A DNA stretch of 64,000 bases. Origin: Albula goreensis (Eukaryota; Chordata; Actinopteri; Albuliformes; Albulidae). The first letter of the stretch is position 1. Every line of letters starts with the position of its first letter. Positions 1 through 13,600 of this stretch are shown here, piece by piece. The notes under the pieces are model-generated. The model worked only from the letters and a program-made list of their open reading frames with translations, was not told the origin of the DNA and made no database searches. The translations under genes and the position numbers were made by a program. The DNA is taken from assembly GCA_022829145.1 (NCBI GenBank), contig CM040747.1, positions 148,371-212,370 of the forward strand, in the 5' to 3' direction.

Positions 1-540
1 TGTATCTCTGTGTAACACTTGGAGTCAGAGTGACAAGGCAAGTGGCCAAGTGCTCCCGACCGAAGGCCTTAGGAGCAGAGAAACCTGTGGTGTGGTCTAA
101 GCCCCACTTCAAGGCCTGCCATACAAAGCCCTAGATCGAGCCTGCCACAGCAGAGACTAGTGAGGTGGTAGCACTGTTCAAGGACTTTCTCATGGTGCAG
201 CAAGAAAGGGAAAGGAACCTTTACGGGGAGGTCCAGAGCCTGCTGGCGGCACCGCTACGACCAACCTGGAGCTGCAGGGACATCTGCCCCACAGGGCAGC
301 TTTGCAGTGAAATGCCACCCGATCATCCCAACATCAAAACTGCCACTCAACCCTGGAAACCAGCCAGCCCCTCCACCCTCAGGGAGCAGTACACATTCAC
401 CATGTGCTAAGAGTGTTAGAACACCATCATCCATATATTCCTTATACTCCTGGCAAGGATATTTGCTATCTTTTGCTCGCCCAAACATAGCTTGGCAGTA
501 TTAGTGTTTTCTGAGCAATAAAGTGTTTTAATGACCACAG
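1..540 (+). other. Intergenic start; possible retroelement gag-leader scrap
   Basis: A short frame at 165-410 reads FKDFLMVQQERERNLYGEV followed by a Pro-rich tail. The style resembles the N-terminal leader of fish Ty3/gypsy-like gag proteins, but no capsid, protease or polymerase frame follows. It may equally be chance. Confidence 0.2.
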
Positions 541-3150
541 GTCTAACCTGAACTAATTCAGTTTATTTCCAAACTGATTAATTCTCTGGATAAACACATC
601 CCTTAATGAAATGCAGGCAATTAGACTAAAAGCCCTATCAAACGGTTCCTGTCACACAACACAATGTCATTTAATTGAAAATGTTCCATTCAGCGATTCC
701 ATTTCCTGTAAACACAAATTATTTCAAACAGATCAGCTTTCAGGAATGCAGGAAGCAAACAGTACTTAATCAACTAATTAACACAAAGACCTTTCTGCTA
801 TGCTTGTCCAATTAAAGCCGATGCAGAATTTAATAACAGCTGGGTTGCTTGTGTTTAAGGTCATACTTTATAAGTGTCTTCTGCAGGAATACCTACCTGC
901 CTGGGAGCTTTCTGAAAACATCCACATGGGTGAAAGTGCTTGTCAACCAAAAAAACAATCAACAAAAACAACTTTAAAGATCACTCTACTGCTTGTTATA
1001 GCAAATGAAACAGATTTTCCTCAGGATGACTTGATGGTTTTGGCTGAATTCAGGGGTGAATTTACATGAGTTGACCCTTAAAGAGAAACTGTTGTTGGTA
1101 AATTGTTGGCTAGACAGCTCTATTAAATAGTTGCCTCTGCTTTTGTTAATTTGTGACTGTCAGAACAATGTGAGCAACATTTACTAATATATAATTGTGT
1201 ACACATGCAACTGGGTACCCATGGCACAGATTTGCATTACTGAAGTTTGGAACTATTCAGCACAACAACACCAGTAATAATATTAGTAATTAGTAATATG
1301 GTCCAAGCAAACCAAGAAATGCTGAACTGGGAGCTGGTGGTGTGTTTTGTCTTCACACCCTAGCTTGCCATTAATAAGGAGTATTAGAATGAGTCGTATG
1401 ATATGACTGGTGTTGCATCTACACCATAGTTTAGTTGCAATAAATGGTTTGAAAAGAAAGCAGGACCTTCAACTGCCCAAACACAAGAACATCCAGTATT
1501 CTTGCACCCACTAAAAATCCATCTGCTACATGCTGCAGCTGCTGAATGAGCAACAATGTCACAAGTTTGCAGTGACAGCTACACTCCCAGAAAACACTGT
1601 GCAGTGATGGCTACACTCCCAGAAAACACTGTGCAGTGACAGCTACACTCTCAGACAGGAATGTGAAGTGACAGCTACACTGTCAGATAGGAGTGTGCAG
1701 TGACCACCACATTCTCAAGCTTGCCAACACAGAACTCTGGAGATGCAGAGGAGAAATGAATTGAGGAAACCTTATCAGGCATTCAAAGTGCTGAATACCT
1801 TTTTTTTTTTTACTTCTTCCCCAGCCTGATTTACAGCTGAACTAGTTGATCTCATGGAACAACCATGCTTGCTGACCTCAGGAGAGGGAACTGTGATCCT
1901 GTGACCCCTCCAAATCATGTGACAGCTTATGCCCTTGTTTCTTCACACAGTGCAGGCACACCCACAATGCAATGAGCCAACTGCTGCCTTTCCAATGCAG
2001 ACCGTGCAATGGCGCTACTGGGACTCAAACCCTTTGTTCAAGCCTCCGATGGCAGGTCACAAGCTTTTGCTTTCAGAACAAGCGTCTTCACAGCTGGCAG
2101 TGTAGTGGGTCAGTTTTAAGTTTAACAATTCTCAGGTCATATAGGCAGATGTGAAAAGTAAAAGTACTTGCATTTATTTGTCCCACCCATTCACAAATTA
2201 GCTGCCATGCCTGGCTGAAGAGTTCTGCTAATTAGAATGAGCTGGTCAACTACATGGTTGGAACAAATACAAGGTAATATTTTACTTTCAGAAACTTAGC
2301 TTTTCCACCTTTACATATAAGTAACTGTAGTGATTAAATCTTGTTGTTAAAAATCTAGTTATACCATTTATTCCTCTATCTGTTCAGCTGTTTAAGAGAA
2401 TATTTGAATCTTTAGCAATCTGAGATCAGTGTTTATTGTGTGAAGTCATCCAACATAGCTAAATCATCACAGCCATTATTGCACCTTACTGAAAAGCCTT
2501 CTCAATGGAGAGGTAAATATGACTCTGTTCATTAAATTAAGTTGTGGTATACTGAGGCGTTCATCTGCTTTTAACATCAATTTTAAACATAGTTTTTATC
2601 TATACATAGTTTTTATCTATAATAAACATAGTTTTTCTCTATACATAGTTTTAATCTATCATACAAAGAATCCTTACAAAAAGAACAGAGTTCTAGCACC
2701 TGTGGTTTTAAAAATAAAAGCCAGGACAAATACAATAGAGTTCTTATGTCCCACGCTTGGCAAATTAATTACACATGATAAAAAAAAATATCAGCAATAG
2801 TACTGTACTTCTAAAATAGGTGTAGATTTAATATTTACGTGGCTTTTATTTTGAAAATCTAAATCAGGAAGTCGTTAATTGTGGTTAACACCATTTGCCA
2901 GTTTTGCTGAGAGCTTCATACTACATCAAAAGTGTCAACACAGGACTCTGTGAAAAGGACACGGTGCAGGAAAAGCTTTGCATTTTGCCTCTGATAGGTA
3001 TTATGACAACTTGATTTCGTGTCCTGCGAACTGACATCTTTTGAAGAAATGTGAACCATTTCCTCTTGCAAAGGTAGACAGCTGTACATTCATACATAAG
3101 GTGTATTTTAAATTAGCAGTTCATATAAAGAGTAATGTTTGAAATATGTT
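540..3150. other. Intergenic, AT-rich, no gene seen
   Basis: No exon-like conserved frame is recognised on either strand. The only structure noted is the 32-bp array at 1570-1705, a T-run at about 1801, and two or three short copies of a 15-20 bp motif (catagttttTatctata type) near 2590-2660. Confidence 0.5.
1570..1705. repeat. 32-bp tandem array, about 4 copies
   Basis: The motif CAGTGACAGCTACACT recurs at 1570, 1602, 1634, 1666 and, more weakly, 1698, an exact 32-bp step. Copies diverge in the second half. Confidence 0.85.
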
Positions 3151-3720
3151 TACCTACCGCGCACTGTGGCCTCCTCTTCGAGCGAAACTGAACTGACGTT
3201 ACATCAATTTGCTGGTAAACTATTGTGGCGAAGTGGAAGCTTTGATAAACTTGCTTGATAGCTGATGTGGTGCTGAACATGTACCTGTAACGTTAACACT
3301 CCCGATTCTGTGACAGCTACTGCTGTTCGCTGTATATGATCCCTGTTTGTCACTAATTATCCTGGAAACAAAACATGCCCGGTAGAAATCTAACGACTTA
3401 TCGTCGTTTTCACCAGAGGAAACATTGTCATAGGAAACAGAAACTAAGATGTAATTTTCAAAAACTGTTTTAATTGGTTGCATGTTCGTAGTTGCTGGGT
3501 TTGTTTCCAGCCCAATACTTCCTTTAAATGTTTCTCCACGCCCGTGTGTCGCTCGCTCTGTACTAGATACAGTCAGCAGCTATATCAGCTGACCACAGCG
3601 GTAACGGTACATTCATTTATTTATGTTCCTACTAACTCAGAGGGTGTATTTAGCTAAATTAACTATAGCCACAGCCATAGTTCGTTGTCAGCGAACTGAT
3701 TTTTCTGACGTTAGTGATAG
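3150..3720 (+). promoter_or_regulatory. RALGAPB: Candidate RALGAPB promoter / untranslated first exon
   Basis: CpG dinucleotides are visibly denser here (GCGCAC, TTCGAGCG, TATCGTCG, CGCCCGTGTGTCGCTCGC) than in the flanks. The first coding exon opens with a splice acceptor, so an upstream non-coding exon is required, and this is the nearest CpG-enriched block. The exact start site and donor cannot be fixed from sequence. Confidence 0.4.
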
Positions 3721-4476
3721 ACCCATATGAAGTTATGCAATGTTGTGAATTAGATTTATGAACTTGTGCCACCTCATTCTCAGCTGAGTACATGTTCGGT
3801 CTCTCTTATTTCCATAGTGTGGCCACGACCCCCTCAGAACAACCAAAGCCAAAACAAAACTGCATTTCACTTTTATTTCAATACTGTCGCTAGCGCCTTG
3901 CTTCTGCAAGTTAAGCAGCGTGTCTTACCGGTGGAACGAGATTCAAAGATAAAAACACCAGTCATACCATACACTGTAGGTGATACTTTTTCCACTGCGT
4001 TAAAACTCGTAGTTTAATTTGCTCATGCTGGTCTCAGCATTGATGTTCTGCTTGTCACGCCGGGGAAATGAGTTGAGCCACATTATCTCCTGAGGACTTC
4101 TCACATAACAGAAGGCAGTTTTTCACTCTGTTGGTAACTTGGCTACTGATCATATATCCATCTTTAAAATGCTTGCTTTCAAACACATTTTAATAAATTG
4201 GCCCCATTGTCAGCATGTCGACTAAGCTGGTTTTTCCTGTTTTTTTTTTTTTTTTTGGTGCAAAAAAACTGGGAATCATTTTTGCGGACCACAACATTTT
4301 CTGTAAAACCCCTAAATGCATCTTAAGAGACTTAGTGCTCCGGAATAGCTGTATAGGTTTTTAGACTTTTATTGGTGAGCTTTTCCAATCAAAACAGTGA
4401 AAAACTTTTTTTTTACTGAAGAATTTTACTGACCTTTTAAGAGGATATCTAAGTGCAGGTTGGCATTTTCTTGCAG

Positions 4477-4669
4477 GTGGATGAAGTAAAGGAGAAACGC
4501 CATGTACTCAGAGTGGCGGTCCTTGCACCTGTCGGTTCTGAGTGACCAGGGGCACCTGAGTGTGCTCCACACATATCCACCAATGGTGGGGCGTGATGTA
4601 GCTAATGCAGTGGTGCGCCCCCTGGTGGTGGCTCCAATTTCTGATAGTGCCCTGAAAACAGATAAAGAG
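4477..4669 (+). CDS. RALGAPB: RALGAPB exon with start codon (residues 1-56)
   Basis: The acceptor ttcttgcag ends at 4476 and 25 bases of 5' UTR precede the ATG at 4502. It encodes [18 protein letters not shown] through LKTDKE, matching the human N-terminus. The donor GAG|GTAAGA is at 4670, phase 0. The CDS begins at 4502. At least one untranslated exon must lie upstream, because this exon opens with a splice acceptor. Confidence 0.95.
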
Positions 4670-7600
4670 GTAAGACATATTGTCTCACACAGCTTCCTGT
4701 TTACCTCACTACTGTTTCACACAGCTTCCTGTTTACCTCACTACCGTTTCACACAGCTTCCCGTTTACCTCACTACTGTCAAACACAGCTTCCTGTTTAA
4801 CTCCCTACCGTTTCACACAGCTTCCTGTTTACCTCACTACTGTCAAACACAGCTTCCTATTTAACTCCTTACTGTTTCCTCACTACTGTCAAACACAGCT
4901 TCCTCCTTACTGTTTACCTCACTACTGTCAAAGACAGCTTCCTATTTAACTCCTTACTGTTTCACACAGCTTCCCGTTTACCTCACTACTGTCAAACACA
5001 GCTTCCTATTTAACTCCTTACTGTTTCACACAGCTTCCCGTTTACCTCACTACTGTCAAACACAGCTTCCTATTTAACTCCCTACTGTTTCACACAGCTT
5101 CCTGTTTACCTCATTACTATTTCAGACAGCTTCCTGTTTACCTTACCACTGTCAAACACAGCTTCCTGGTTACCTCACTCCTGTCAAACACAGCTTCCTG
5201 TTTACCTCACTACTGTTTCACACAGCTTCCTGTTTACCTCACTATTGTGTCACACAGCTTCCTTTTTACCTCACTACTGTTTCACACAGCTTCCTGTTTA
5301 CCTCACTATTGTGTCACACAGCTTCCTTTTTACCTCACGATTGTTTCACACAGCTTCCTGCTAAAGACTCCCACAACAGAAACCACAGATGTGATTGGTT
5401 TGTAGAAAGTTTTAAGTATATTTTCAACCATTTCAAAGTGAAAACTTAGCAAAAATGAGTTGCCTCTGTTCTTCTCAATGTGTTTTATTTGATTTTAATA
5501 AACTACTTTTCCTGTGTTTTAGACATTCATGTGACTAAAACACTTTCTCAGACAAAGTCATTAAAATCAAATAAAACACACTGAGACTGGCTGGGAGGAC
5601 TTCCCCTCTCAACCGTTTTCACTAAGTCCATTGAAATACAACATACATTGGATACATGCAGCGATCAGATCAGCTGTGTTAGGTTCATGTCTCTCCACAA
5701 TGGGAAGAGACTGAAGGAAAATCAGCATCTCAGCTACCCCCTAGATTTAATCTACCCCCTAGATTAAAAATACTCTCCATTTTCATCTGTATTTCCCTGT
5801 GTTGCAATCAGAAGTTATTGTAGAGTTTTAAAATTTTCCTTTTTGACCTTGATGTTATTTGGATGCTACTGATGGCGGTTAAAATTTTCCTTTTGTTGTG
5901 CAGGTGAGTGGGTATCACTGTTTAGTGTTTGACTGTGTTGTTGTGCTTGATGTTATTTGGATGCTACTGATGGAGGTGCTGTGTTAGTGTTTGACTGTGT
6001 TGTTGTGCTATGTTAGTGTTTGACTGTGTTGTTTTGCAGGTGAGGTGGGTGATGGAGGTGCTGTGTTATGGCCTAACTCTGCCACTGGATGGAGACACTG
6101 TGCAGCTGTGTGTAGACATGTACACAGACTGGATCTCTGTGCTGCTGGCTCCTTGCAGCTCCATCCCTCAGCCTATCATTAAGGAGCCAAACCTCTATGT
6201 CCAGACTATCCTCAAACACCTGTACAACCTTTTCCTGCCCAGGTAAGAAAAACACAGTACTTCACTTCCTCAACTTCATTCTGCTACCTTAGAATGAGCT
6301 GTGCCAGGTTAAATCACATATTGGGGTTTTGACCCAGTAAAATAAATCAATGGGACAGACTTTCTCTGGACTCTCTTGGGTAGACTGCTTGCTAAAACAT
6401 TATATAACACCTGCTACCTTGTAATAGGAACACAAGCTGTGAACAAACTAAGCTTTCAATACAGCTTCCAAAATGGTCATCTTAATTGTACACAGTGATA
6501 CACAGTTTATATATGAAGCTAAGTAAACCCCAAATAGGAAATGTATGTATATATCTCAAGAATGAACCAACTCTATTCTGCACTTTGTTTCTGTCTCTCT
6601 TCTCCCCTTCTCTTTAATTCTTGCTCCACACCCCTCCCCCACCCTGTCAGGCCAGAGCAACACGCTCTGGCTCAGCTGCATCTGTGCCAGCAGGTTTTGG
6701 TGACTGTGCAGAAACTGGCACGGGAGTCCACCAGCATGGTGCGGGAAACCTGGGAGGGCCTTATTCTGTTCCTGCTCCGCGTCAGCGACACGCTGCTGGC
6801 TCCACCCATTATGGGAGGTCAGTCAACACCAAACCCCACCCACTCTCTATAGGCTATGAATGTCATAGATTAGTGATGTCACACTGTGTTATCTTAGTGT
6901 CACTGTGTTAGTAAGAGCGCATTGCAATAGGGAGCAAGCTAAATTGAGATATTCAGCTTCAAAGTCACTCCAATAGCATGCTTCAGTTGTAGTACAGATT
7001 TACACAGAAGAGCGGCATGGGTATCACTAACATAGGTCCCATGCATACCAGAGAAGTGCTTGGTAATGATGTGTATTTTGAAAATTGCAACTGTCTCCAG
7101 GCGTATTAAGCATATTGCTTTGGTTCTAACAAAAAGAGTTTATTAAAAGCAGTGACAGAGAGATCGTAAGCCATCTGGATTCCATGATTACTGTTCTCTG
7201 CCTGGCTATCTGCCGGTCAGTACAGGTGTGGCACCTAACCATTGCTTTGTCGTACAGGTGGGATGGCGGAGAGGCTGGCAGAGCAGCTGGTGAGCGTGCT
7301 CCTTGAGGTCTGGCTCCTGGCATGCAGTCGCTCTTTTCCCACGCCGCCCTACTGGAAGACAGCCAGAGAGATGCTGGCCAACTGGAGACACCACAAACCT
7401 GTGGTGGAGCAATGGAGCAGAGTTCTGTCCGCTCTCACTGCCAGGTGTGCATGTGCGTTCATGTGTCTGTGTGTGTGCGTGTATCTATAAGTGTATGTGC
7501 GTGTGCATGTGCATGCATGCGTCTGTGTCTATATGTATGGGTGTGCATGTATGTGCATGTCTCTGTGTGCACGCATGTGTGCGTGGCAGGTGGCAGAGCT

Positions 7601-10600
7601 GTTACACAGAGTAATTTTATGGGAGCGATATTTTAAGCTGTAGTTAATGGTTTGGTTTGATTTGGTTTTCCCCTCAGACTCCTGCAGTTCACATACGGTC
7701 CTTCGTTCCCTCCATTCAAAGTTCCGGATGAAGATGCCAGTTTGATCCCCGCTGAGATGGACAGCGACTGCGTGGCTCAAACATGGTTCCGCTTCCTGCA
7801 CATACTCAGGTACAAACCTCCCAGGTGTGTTTAAAAACACACTTTTTTAAAGAAATTATTTAAGTATTCGATGAACTTCAGTGATGTTTCAATTTAAATG
7901 GTCATGTTATAGCACATCCTGATTGAACATGGACCTAGCTGTTTGACTATGTTTTTGCCTTGTGTTTCTGTGCTGTATCTCCATTAACTCTGTGTGTGCT
8001 TGGCGGTATGTTTCTTTGTGTCTGTAGTAATTATATGTGTGATTGGCTGTGTGTTTCTGTTCCTGCAGTAACACTGTGTGTGATTGGCTGTGTGTTTCTG
8101 TACCTGCAGTAACACTGTGTGTGATTGGCTGTGTGTTTCTGTTCCTGCAGTAATGCTGTGTGTGATTGGCTGTGTGTTTCTGTACCTGCAGTAACGCTGT
8201 GTGTGATTGGCTGTGTGTTTCTGTTCCTGCAGTAATGCTGTGTGTGATTGGCTGTGTGTTTCTGTTCCTCCAGTAACACTGTGTGTGATTGGCTGTGTGT
8301 TTCTGTACCTGCAGTAACTCTGTGTGTGATTGGCTGTGTGTTTCTGTTCCTGCAGTAATGCTGTGTGTGATTGGCTGTGTGTTTCTGTACCTGCAGTAAC
8401 ACTGTGTGTGATTGGCTGTGTGTTTCTGTTCCTGCAGTAACACTGTGTGTGATTGGCTGTGTGTTTCTGTTCCTGCAGTAACACTGTGTGTGATTGGCTG
8501 TGTGTTTCTGTACCTGCAGTAACACTGTGTGTGATTGGCTGTGTGTTTCTGTACCTGCAGTAACACTGTGTGTGATTGGCTGTGTGTTTCTGTTCCTGCA
8601 GTAATGCTGTGTGTGATTGGCTGTGTGTTTCTTTACCTGCAGTAACACTGTGTGTGATTGGCTGTGTGTTTCTGTACCTGCAGTAACACTGTGTGTGATT
8701 GGCTGTGTGTTTCTGTTCCTGCAGTAACACTGTGTGTGATTGGCTGTGTGTTTCTGTACCTGCAGTAATACTGTGTGTGATTGGCTGTGTGTTTCTGTTC
8801 CTGCAGTAATGCTGTGTGTGATTGGCTGTGTGTTTCTGTTCCTGCAGTAACACTGTGTGTGATTGGCTGTGTGTTTCTGTACCTGTAGTGACGCTATGTG
8901 TGATTGGCTGTGTGTTTCTGTGCCTGCAGTAACCCTGTGGATTTGAGCAACCCGGTCATCATCGGCACGACTCCTAAGTTCCAGGAGCAGGTGCTGAATG
9001 TGAACGGGGCCCCCCCTGAAATCATCCAGCACCCCTGCCTCAAACAGCTGCCCGACATCTTCTTCAGAGCCATGTGTGGTCTCAGCTGCCTGGTGGATGC
9101 ATTTTTAGGTAAGAATGTCTGCAGGTAAAGGTGATCTGTGGTTAGAGTGTTCCCAGGTATGAACCTCCTTAAGCAAGGCTGATCTCAGTTAAGAATGTCT
9201 TCAGGTAAAACTGTTTCAGGGTAATGCTTGTCTTCAGTTTGGCCACAGAGCGGAATGCACAAACCAGTAGCTGCAAGAGGACACAGAGGGATGTGATTCT
9301 GATGGATCACATGGACCCTCTAAGCATGGATATAGAGATTGGCAGTGCAGATGCTAAAGTCTGGCTAGCATTACGTTTCAGCACAGGTAACTGTGATTCT
9401 GACCTATTCTGAACCTCCTGCCCCCAGGTATCTCCCGGCTGAAGGTAGACAGTGCCCCGCCCACACCTGTTAACAGACAGAGCATGTCCATCCCCCCCCC
9501 TACCACGGCCACCACCCCCCCTCACAGCCGCAAGCACCGGCCCACAGTCATCAACAAGAGCTCCAGCAAGGCTTCCACGGTAATCCCAACAGCTCCAAAC
9601 ATTCCCATAGTAAGCACCGCCCCCTTAGCAAGGTGCCCTGTAAACCACCCTCCCCCCCAAGTGGGTGTGGCCAAAAACATCAGACTTACATTTTTTTTTT
9701 CTTCTGACTAAATTCCTTTACCTTAAACTTTGGGTCATGAGGATCATTTCAGTGGCCTGCAGTGGAGTCACCCTCCATCCTTTTCTCGTTTCTTTGTGAT
9801 ATATCTGCGAAACATTGTAATTTGTGTGATATCAGAACAGTGAAGAGCTAAAAATGTAGCTAATTTAGGTGTGCAACCTCACACAAAATCTAAGCTGTGG
9901 GTACCACCAGCTGCAAGCTGCTGTATATTTGAAGGTAAAATGTTGATTTAATTCTGGCCATGTACTCTAGTGTTGCTAAATTTCATAATAAACTTTAAAA
10001 CAGGACTGATAAGTCATTGCATATCTATCATATTATCATTCACTTCTATCATCCATGTCTCCACAAGGGAAGCACAGCCCACCCACCCAAAGTGTCACCG
10101 CAGAGCTCCGCCTCTCCCTTCTCCAGCCCCACTCAGGCGAGCATGGAGCCCCACCCAGTGCCTGCCCCCGCCAGGTCAAAGGTCAACAGCATCCTTCACC
10201 TGTTTGGCCAGTGGCTGTTTGAGGCTGCTCTAGTTTACTGCAAGCTCTACAGCAGTACAAACAAGGACCACAGCGTGACAGGTGAGCCATGTGACTTTCA
10301 CAGCTTCTCTGGTTTCGTTCTGTGTGCCATCCAGCTCCAACCTTCTCTCACTCCTTGTGATCTCCAAGCCATCTATAGTGGTGGAGAAGGGGGTATTGTG
10401 AGTGTAAGGTTTGTGAGTGTAAGGTTTGAGAGTGTAAGGTTTGTGAGTGTAAAGTTTGTGAGTGTAAGGTTTGAGAGTATAAGGTTTGTGAGTGTACTTT
10501 TTTTGAGAGTACTGTTTGTGAGTGTAAAGTTTGTGGTATTTGTGGCTTTGCTGGTCTGTGGTTTGCCACGTAACCCTTTGCAGCTCTGAATCCTACATTA

Positions 10601-13600
10601 AAAAGTCTCTGGCCCTGTTCAATGAATGGAGTGGAAAACTTACTTCATCAGAGACAAAATCTCTATCGCAGTGCGACTCTTAAGAAAACTGTGTACTCGT
10701 AACAGCTACACTCATCTAAGTATGGTGCATTGACATTGCTGCTAATGGTAAGATTTTACGATAGCAAAGGAATTTGGTAAAATTGATTTAAATACCCGTG
10801 TCACATGTGAGTAATATTAAAGTATATCTCCATAAGCTGCCATTTCTCTATTTTGCCATAGGATGTCTGTAAACCTTTTTAAAACCATAGTTTTCAGTTG
10901 TTTCAGCCTGGAAGTGATGATAATGCCTGTTGTTCCAATAATACTTTTCTGTCATCCTTAGTGCATCCATTTTCACCTTTGCACCTCCATTTGCATACAT
11001 CGTCATAATAATATTGATGACAGCCACATTTGCTGGTCAGCTTGGTAATCTTCCCAATTCTATTCTTTGACAGAAGTGATGACAAATGTATCTAATAGTT
11101 TTTTTTGTTGTTTTTTTTTTAATCAGTGATAAGTTTGATAGTGCTTTGGTTGCAGATTAATGTTCGCCTGTATGAATAACAGGGTGGAATTTAAAGTGTA
11201 AAATTAGGGATAGGGTGAAATTGAGCTTGGACTTGAGCACCATATCACTGAAACCCTTCGCTGTTGACTTGGAAACCATGTGTTGATTTTTTTTTTTTTA
11301 ATGATTGGTCTTGTTCTTTAAAATTTTACAAAGAATAATTTGCAGAAGGTCTTTTACAGTGTGCAGAGCCAAAATGCAGAGCCAAAAATGTCTTCTTTTC
11401 AAACGTGGTTTGCAACACTGCTATGTTTTGATTTCTTTACATTCTTTTATTCTTATTATCTTGCAGCAACGTTTATCCAAATTCTTCTTTCTTATAAATC
11501 TTGTAAGTAAGCTTTATTGAAAATCACAGTCTGTTTATTGTTTTCTTTATGTATGTGTGGCTTTATATCTTCCACAGTTTTCATTTTTCTCCATTTTTTA
11601 CTTGGTCGTTGATGTTGTTGGTCGTTGGTGCTTGCTGCACTGCTGATCTCGGGGAAACAGGCAGTGAAGATGCCTGACCTGGCTGCAAGCCCCGAATGCT
11701 TTGCCCTATCTGCCGTCCCATCATGCAGCCCAATGAGCATGCACAAACCATAGAAAAAATAAAGAAAAGCACTTTTGTTTGCTGTTTACCCAGATTTCAG
11801 TATTTTTGTTCCTTGTTTTCTGTTCCCCAGCTGGTTGGTTTTGGTTGTTTGTGTTTGCATGTACCTGTCTGCATGGCAATGCCATTTGTCTTGTACTGTA
11901 AGTACCAGTTGTATCCTGTTTTTCAACAAACTCCAGGAAGCTGACAAAGAGATCTTGCAACTTTTCCTGGTTGGAAGATCTAACATTGTGAAAAATAAAA
12001 ATACTAAATAGGGAGCTATAAAGGAACAGGCCCAAGGGTAGATCCTTGAGGAATGCCACCTCACCTATTTGACAATAAAGAAGAAAAATGGGTCGATGCA
12101 ATTCTGGAGATGCCCAACCAAAGTCTGACAATTACAATGGACAGATCAGCCACAGCAAATGGCACCCTGAGATCTAGCAGGACTGGGCTGCAGTAGAGAT
12201 GTTTTTGGTTCTGATCGTAACGGGCCTCTCAGTAAATATAGATGATTTTGGTAATGGTGGAATTTTGGAGAAATAACAGGCCTCTCTCGGTTTGTGGTCA
12301 CTGATAGTATTAACAGGCATGTCTCAGTAAATGTAGAGACTTTTAGTCACTGATTGCGAAGTACTTTACTTTTTTCACCGTTTAAACAACTGAAATAAAA
12401 TACATTTGGGTGTGCAAAGGTCTGCCTCTGTAAAGTGATTTTGGTCACTCTGAGCATAACCTTTCACAGTAATTGTAGGTGATTTTGATCACTGACTGTA
12501 GTAACAGGCCTCGCACAGTGACGTTGCCAGCTCTCTGTCAGTACTCCCTCTCGCAGGTAAAGACAGTCCCAAATGTGGAGTGTTGCTGACACCTCTGACC
12601 ATGTGGTTACTGTCTCAGGCCTGGGTTCCCAGACGGGCTTTGAGCTGAGGTGGAAGGGCTCACACGTATCCACGGACACCACGGTACCAAACCCGCTGTT
12701 TGATGCCAATGAGTTCCCGGATAACTATGAGGCTGGGAGGGCGGAGGCCTGCGGAACACTCTGCCGCATATTCTGCAGTAAGAAGACTGGCGAGGAAATC
12801 CTGCCCATCTACCTGTCCAGGTAATGCCCCTGTGATCTGTTACCTCAGCTGGAGTTATGGCTTTGTGATTTGACAGGAAGTGATGTTTTCAGCTAGAGTA
12901 ATGGCTTTGCGATTTGATAGGAAGTGATGTTTTCAGCTAGAGTAATGGCTTTGCGATTTTACAGGAAGTGATGTTTTCAGCTAGAGTAGTGGCTTTGTGA
13001 GTTGACAGGAAGTGATGTTTTCAGCTAGAGTAGAGGCTTTGCAATTAGACAGAAAGTGATGTTTTCAGCTCTCTCTGTGACAGTAGTCTTGGTGATAAAG
13101 TGCTATTCAGTTGGTTCACTAAGAGTCTGGTTCTGCATTGCCACAGCTTTTAAAAACTTGCTGATATTCAGCACTGAAGTATATTCTCAAAATCTGAGGA
13201 GGGGGCTGCAGTGTTAGCACTCTAACATCTTTTCAGTCATAATTCAGTCATCTTGAATACTTTAACCCTCCAGAACTAATTTACACAGTTATAATAGATC
13301 TAACAATCTGAGTTCTTTTATCATACAGGTTGAGTATCCGTAATTAGAAATTCTGAAATCCCAAATGCTTCAAAATCCAAAAGTTTTTGAGCACCGATAT
13401 GATGCCACAAGTTGCCACCAGTTTGTTACCAACCATCATCATTGCCAGACCAAAGTACATTACTGTGTTTTCTGCTTATTCTCTGCTTTGTGGTACAAAG
13501 ATATTGTGAAAAAGTCAGAAAGGGCTGCAGATACCGCGACAGCTAACAGTGATGACAGAAATATGCAGCATTTATGTTTATCTATACCACAGAAAGTCGA

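Noticed and set aside
8031-9032. Long minus-strand open frames (219-333 residues) rich in HTANHTQ
   Set aside because: They are translations of the 41-bp repeat; a 41-bp period without stops stays open in all three frames. No homology or start context supports a gene.
9224-9412. Possible extra RALGAPB exon (frame with [14 protein letters not shown])
   Set aside because: No counterpart in the human protein, and exons 6 and 7 already join in frame without it.
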